Part shown: positions 10,301-16,300 of the stretch, piece by piece | Layout: every line of letters begins with the position of its first letter | Numbering within the stretch: position 1 is the first letter of the stretch | Assembly (NCBI GenBank): GCA_002751075.1 | Contig: NAOQ01000071.1 | Coordinates: 67,044 to 85,855, forward strand | DNA: 18,812 bases | Direction: 5' to 3' | Origin: Ichthyophonus hoferi | Lineage: Eukaryota; Opisthokonta; Ichthyosporea; Ichthyophonida; Ichthyophonidae | Position numbers and translations under genes: made by a program | Notes under the pieces: model-generated | Seen by the model: only the letters and a program-made list of their open reading frames with translations | Databases searched by the model: none | Told to the model about the DNA's origin: nothing

Positions 10301-13300
10301 CGTACTACGATGGTGTGCTAAACCCCCAACGTTAAACCAATTAAAGGAAACGCTTTTGAAGAACAGTATTCCAGAGGTTGTTCCAGTAGAGGCCTTTTAT
10401 GAAACCAAGTATGTGCTTGCTTATTGTGTGTCAGCAGTTTTATACCATCGTGCATTATGCTGAAATCTGGTGACATTGATATCACTTTAATAGCCGTTCC
10501 CTCTGTCTATGACACCTGGCATATTTCTATAGTTTAGCTATTTGAACTTTTGCTGCACATCCTGCCAATGATATACGATAGCAATAGGGTCCAGTAAGTT
10601 GGTCTATGCAAAGTGCATTAAATGTATCAGTATCACGTTTACAAAGATAAATTTATGCCAAGCTTTTGTATCTGTACGATGCGGGAGCCAAGTAACTATA
10701 TAAAAATTCTTCTATTCATCCCCTTGATGATTCTTAATGACGTTATGTGTGGGTTAATTAAAGGTAATAGCCCCAGATAACTTACACATTACATGGCACT
10801 ATGCGTACACCTGTACTACTTAGGGACACTAATGGCTCCACTGTTATGCAAGTGGTATATGGCGGCCAATCTTTTGCCATCCCCACAAACTCTCTGAAAC
10901 TTTTGAAGGTACAGTTTTCTATATATATTTACGTTTTGTCTCGCTGTTGGTTTATAATTCACTACATTAAATATAACGCATTTTTGTGAAAGCAGTCCAT
11001 TATTACGAAGATAATACAATACTATAGATTTACTGTAAACGTTTATTTTCCCACGTCTGCATTTCTAATTCTCTTCCCGATATTATACTTTTATATTTTG
11101 ATTACAATTTTATTTGGTTATAGTATATCTAGTTATGCAGAAGCCAGTTCAGTCCTTAAGATTTTAGGTCTCTCCTCTTACCATTTTTTTTCATTCACTT
11201 TTTATTTTTTTTTTTTTCTGTTTTGGTTTTGCCTGGTTTAAATATATCGTAATTGGTTATGACATGACAGTATGTAAGTTTCCTTGTGTTTTTTCCACAT
11301 CTAGTATTAATATTGTTTTTTGCCACAGCCTTTTGAGAGTGACCCTCCCTGGCACACATACCAATGGGACTGTCTTAAGCCTGTAGGAACCAAACGGCCG
11401 AAACGGACTTGTCATGTCCTTACGCCAGTACATGGACCACCTAGCGCAGCCCAGTGCGCCTTGTGGTTGAAGAAAAACACATCTTGTAGTCAGCAGGTCT
11501 CTGTCGATTTTATGTATGAGTTTAGATACGATGTGTACTAAAGAATAAATGCATATACGGTTCATCCATTACAATTTACCCATATGCGACAATCTTCCCC
11601 TAAGGCAATATGCTAGCTACCTCGATCACATTTCTCATGTCCAGGTTTATTCTCTTGCTAGACTATATCATATTATATTCTCAAGGTTCAAAGGTCCATT
11701 CTTCTATACACGACCATCTATTAGTCAACCTATAATCCCACCTATTCACTGAGTAATATGCCACTTTATCCCAGTATGAGCTCCTATAAATGACCCACTC
11801 TTTGACCCTTTCCTGCCACAGACCAGCAGCATGACGCCAGTCATTAGCCGGCAGTTGGGATCGTGGCCGCTTGGATCGCATGACAAACAACAGAACAATC
11901 AAACAACCACAAGCAATGATAATATCTTGCCTGGTACGCAATCCCGGCCATGTCCTATTAGAAAACCAGACTCATGTCAAATTGAAGGGCCAACTTACGC
12001 GGGGTATGTGTATGTGTAGCTGTGTTGTTAGTAGCATAAGTTTGTTCTATTATATTTTCTTAGTTCCAGGCCCCTCCAATGGAAATGTGCACCGTTTACA
12101 CAGTTGTTCAGTTAATTGATGTTTATAAATATTGCCATGTGTTTTTATAGCCATACCAGGTCTATGTCCATTTATCTTTAAACGTATATTTGTAAGGAGG
12201 TAGGGGTCGGGTATTTTGGGATGTGATGTTTTAATGTATGCATATTATGTAAATATATACAAGTCACAGGTTTAGAGGTAGCTATGTTCAACATAAAAAA
12301 ATTGAACTTTACACGTAATCTCTACTATCATATTTTCAGAATACCAATAGTGCACTGAGGTATGATAGTCTGACGTTATTCCCCCCGTAGGACCCACCAG
12401 TACAAGCTTGCTTCAGGTGATATACAACACCTGCCTGCTATTCATTATTCCGATCATCTCACCACACTCAGTCTTGAAATTCATGCCAGTAAGTAGTTGT
12501 TGTATTAAAGAGTAATCACTCCTAATGAAAGGAGGTAGTGCCATATACCATTAAATTTTGTTTTTCTACTGTGTTTTTAGCATTATCTTTCATCGTATGT
12601 CATTTTTTTCCTATGTCTGAGTACCTCTTTCACAGACTCTAGGGGCAGCAAGCTGCCTGATCCCGTCCATGATATGATCAATTTGGTGGCCTATTGCATC
12701 CACGATGACGATTTGGCTAAAGCGGGCCACCCAGCTATTACGGTGGGTGGTAGCTATCACGGACGTTTCAATCAGTGTTAGTCTCTGTATCCCCGTCACT
12801 GTATTTCTCAATTGCGTCAACATTTTTCTATTGATATTCATAAAAAAATATTTTCTAGATTGTTTACACCAGTGGTTGTTAATGAGATAGTTCTAATTGT
12901 AGCGTGTATGATCTGTAGGGAATTATAATTGTTACCGACACCAGCCCAATACCTCTGAGGCAAACCCACGTGGCAGGTACGTTATACCCATTGTTTAGGA
13001 TAGTTTGAGAGGTGGTGTACATTGCCATCATCTCACCTTTTTTACGTGTATTGGTTTTTGGCCTCATTTCGACTTTAATTTTTAGCTAATATTGATCACT
13101 TAATGGGTGGCGGATTCCCCACCTCAAAATCTCCACATACTCCCTTATTATGTTTCTCTTTACCGGCATACTCTCTCCCAATCTAACTAGTTTTTACTAG
13201 CCTACCAGGTATTCTTGGGGCAGATCTGACCTACCTGTGGTATTTTGATTGAGTATATTTGATATATTCATTTATAAACTATGTCATGCAAACTGAACAG

Positions 13301-16300
13301 CTTTACAGTATTGATTGTACCTGATCTGTTTTCTTCATTACTGATTGGATGTTTTATGTAGGTCATCCAATAAAACGTGTGGAAACTGAACTGCAACTAT
13401 TTGACATGCTAAAGGAGTTGATTGGTGTATGGGACCCTGATATACTCCTGGGATTCAATATTCAGTCATTCTCATGGGGTTACCTCATTGATCGGTTAGT
13501 ACTTGCAATCCAATCATTATAATTATTTACATGCAGACCACGTGATCTGTTCTTTGGGTCCTTACATTTATTATATACACCTGTTCATCTCCATCTTTTT
13601 ATTCCTATTACCACATGCTTCTATGATCTCCTAATATTGCATTTCATCATCATTGACACTAGTATATCGTTTATACTTGCCCTAACCTTGCCAGGTAAAG
13701 TGATCTTGTTTGATTAGGTGTACTTAGTTCATTATACATATACTGCATTTATACGACCGACCCCACCTCTGAATGGCAACAGCCCAATGAGTTAGATATC
13801 TTACCAAATGTCTTAAACTTTACCATTGGACCTACATTTTAGAACTGTATTATAATTGGCTTTTTGCTCACCCTGCAGTGCTCTGGCGGCCTTTCAGCTA
13901 GATCTCTGTGGTATGCTAGCCCGGACCCCCCTCACAGTAAGTTCCAGCTCAATCTATGCTACACACATTAGAATGGTTGGCCTACTTATTCCTCACCCCC
14001 CATCTGATCAATTAATTAGTTAATTAATTAATAATGCATGCCGGCCCCTCCACATACCCCTTCTCCTGCCCGATCCCATATATTACTAAGTGTTCTTGCA
14101 CTATTATTATTACTAGTTATTGGTTCTATTTTGTCTCCTGGAAGTATCAATGGTAGATGATAGTAAAATATTGGCACGTATATACAAGTTAGCTGTAATA
14201 TTGCAATAATAAATTGCTGACCAATTCATTACATTTTTTCTGACTCACTATGTTCAGGTTATTTGACCAAATATACAGTTTATAATTGCAGGAAGTTGTG
14301 AGAGTAATATATAGAATACTGAGGTAAATGGGGTATTGAATGCAGGGGGACAACAAGTTCTCCCGAGATGATGACCCATACGGATACAAAAAGGGCTCTG
14401 GGTTACATATCAGTGGAAGGTAGGACATTTACTGTGTGGTGTATGTCGACTGTGGTACTCAATGTTTGTACAATATTACCCGCCTACCTCTACATATATA
14501 CACTCATAAAAACGAAAACATATTCATATATCTATTGCCGATTTACACTCTGTATGTAATTACCTGTCATTTCCCATGTAGGATTAGCCTTAGTGCGTGG
14601 AGGCTTATGCGGGGAGAGCTGTCTCTGACCAGCTACACTTATGAGAACCTGGTGTACCATATCCTACATCAGCGAGTGCCTAAGTACACCTACGAGACCC
14701 TTACAAAATGGTACAGGTCAGTGCCCTCTCTCTCCTCTCTGTCCCTCTCTTTTTATTTGTTTGATTATTTCTAAATTTTCTTTTATGCTCTTTCCTGCAT
14801 ATTGGTTATATTTGTGCCACAGATATGTCTGGCCACTATGTTTTTCAATTAGTTAGAAACACAAGTAGCATGATTTTAGTTTTCTTACAGAATCTAGCCC
14901 ATTAACAAACCCTATGACCTAACACATATAACACAGAGTATTAAGTATTCATCAACTGCAGTAGTGTATACATGTTTGGGTTAGCAGTGTTACTGCGCTC
15001 CCTAAGGACTAATATAATATAATATACTGCTGTCCTTCCCCCCCATCCTTATGAATATCATGGGTAACTAACTCTTTGAACTATTTAATAATTAAATACA
15101 CTAGTGGGTCAGCTGTCAAGAAATGGAGGGTCATCATATATATGATAGATAGGGCTGTGAATAGCCTGCGCATGTTGGCTCGTACTGGCATAGTAGGTTG
15201 GTATACTGTTTTCCCTTATATCTGCATATATTGCTTACCTCTAATGCATACTTGATCCAATTAACCCCTTGCTCTGTCACGGAGAGATCATCCTACTTAT
15301 GCAAAGGCTCTTTTAAAACTTGGTTTGTAACCTGCACTTCTTTGATCCCACGCTCATTACATCTGTTCATGGAAGATCTATTGACAATATAATATGATCT
15401 GTCTGGGGTATATACCTACTGGGGCCTGACCAACCACCATATTAGAGCGGAACTAGACGCCGGTATATTTATATTCGGCCTATATTGTGTATATTTGTTG
15501 TTTAAATGAAAGCTGTTCTTCTTTACCATAATAGATGATTCCATATACCCTGATACCTTGATTAGACTGATAAATATGCTATTGTGTTCTTTCACCTGTG
15601 AATGCTGATTAGATGTTATTTAATCATATTAATGTTTTATTGGCTTAGTGATATATGCAGTCTAGTGTGGTATTTAATTATTATTAAATATATGTTAAAC
15701 TATAATGTTAGATCCCCATCGGTGGAATATTATTCATATACTCTCGTTTTGTTTAGAAAGGACCAGTGAATTGGCTAGGGTCTTTGGCATTGATTTTCAG
15801 TCTGTCCTATTCCGAGGGACCCAGGTAAAATGGGTGTGGAATTATTACTGTGCTGTGTTTAGGAGGTGGAAAAGGGACAGAAAGAAATAGGCTTAATATA
15901 TATACATATATATATACCATTAATAACTAGTAAACGAGAGTGGAATCAAAACATGTGTTGTGGCTGGGAGCGTTTGATAATGTCTGTCTATGTTGATGAT
16001 TTACGTATAAGGTCCTATAGAGATTTATATAGGTTATGTAATATAGGTGTAGGATCATGCATACATATTGTCATGTTCAAATCTATCTATAGATGTTGGT
16101 GTATTTCTCTGAACGTGGATTGTTTATATGCATCCTTGTGCATGTCAAGCAGTGAAGGAGAGATAACGTGAGAGAGTTGGGGATCGAGTTGAATGGGGAA
16201 ATGTAAGGCTAGCCCCGGTAGCATAGAGAGGTAATTATAGGGTGCTATGTATACCTACATGCATCTTTATTGGGAAAATATTGGCAGTAAGGCCCTATAC

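Noticed and set aside
10777-10823. Exon 11 extended upstream to acceptors at 10770 or 10776
   Set aside because: Both give phase 0 while exon 10 ends in phase 2; the start at 10824 fits phase and the spacing seen in human REV3L.
12705-12890. Hydrophobic small open frame that could look like a membrane protein
   Set aside because: It overlaps REV3 exon 15 in another frame and continues into T-rich intron sequence.
14010-14033. TTAA-rich repeat as a transposon target or terminal repeat
   Set aside because: Simple (TTAA)n sequence with no paired inverted repeat or transposase nearby.
15866-16171. Open frame with YVDD, resembling the reverse-transcriptase active site
   Set aside because: Only the four residues match; no neighbouring reverse-transcriptase motifs, and the frame lies within an intron of AT-rich, non-conserved sequence.
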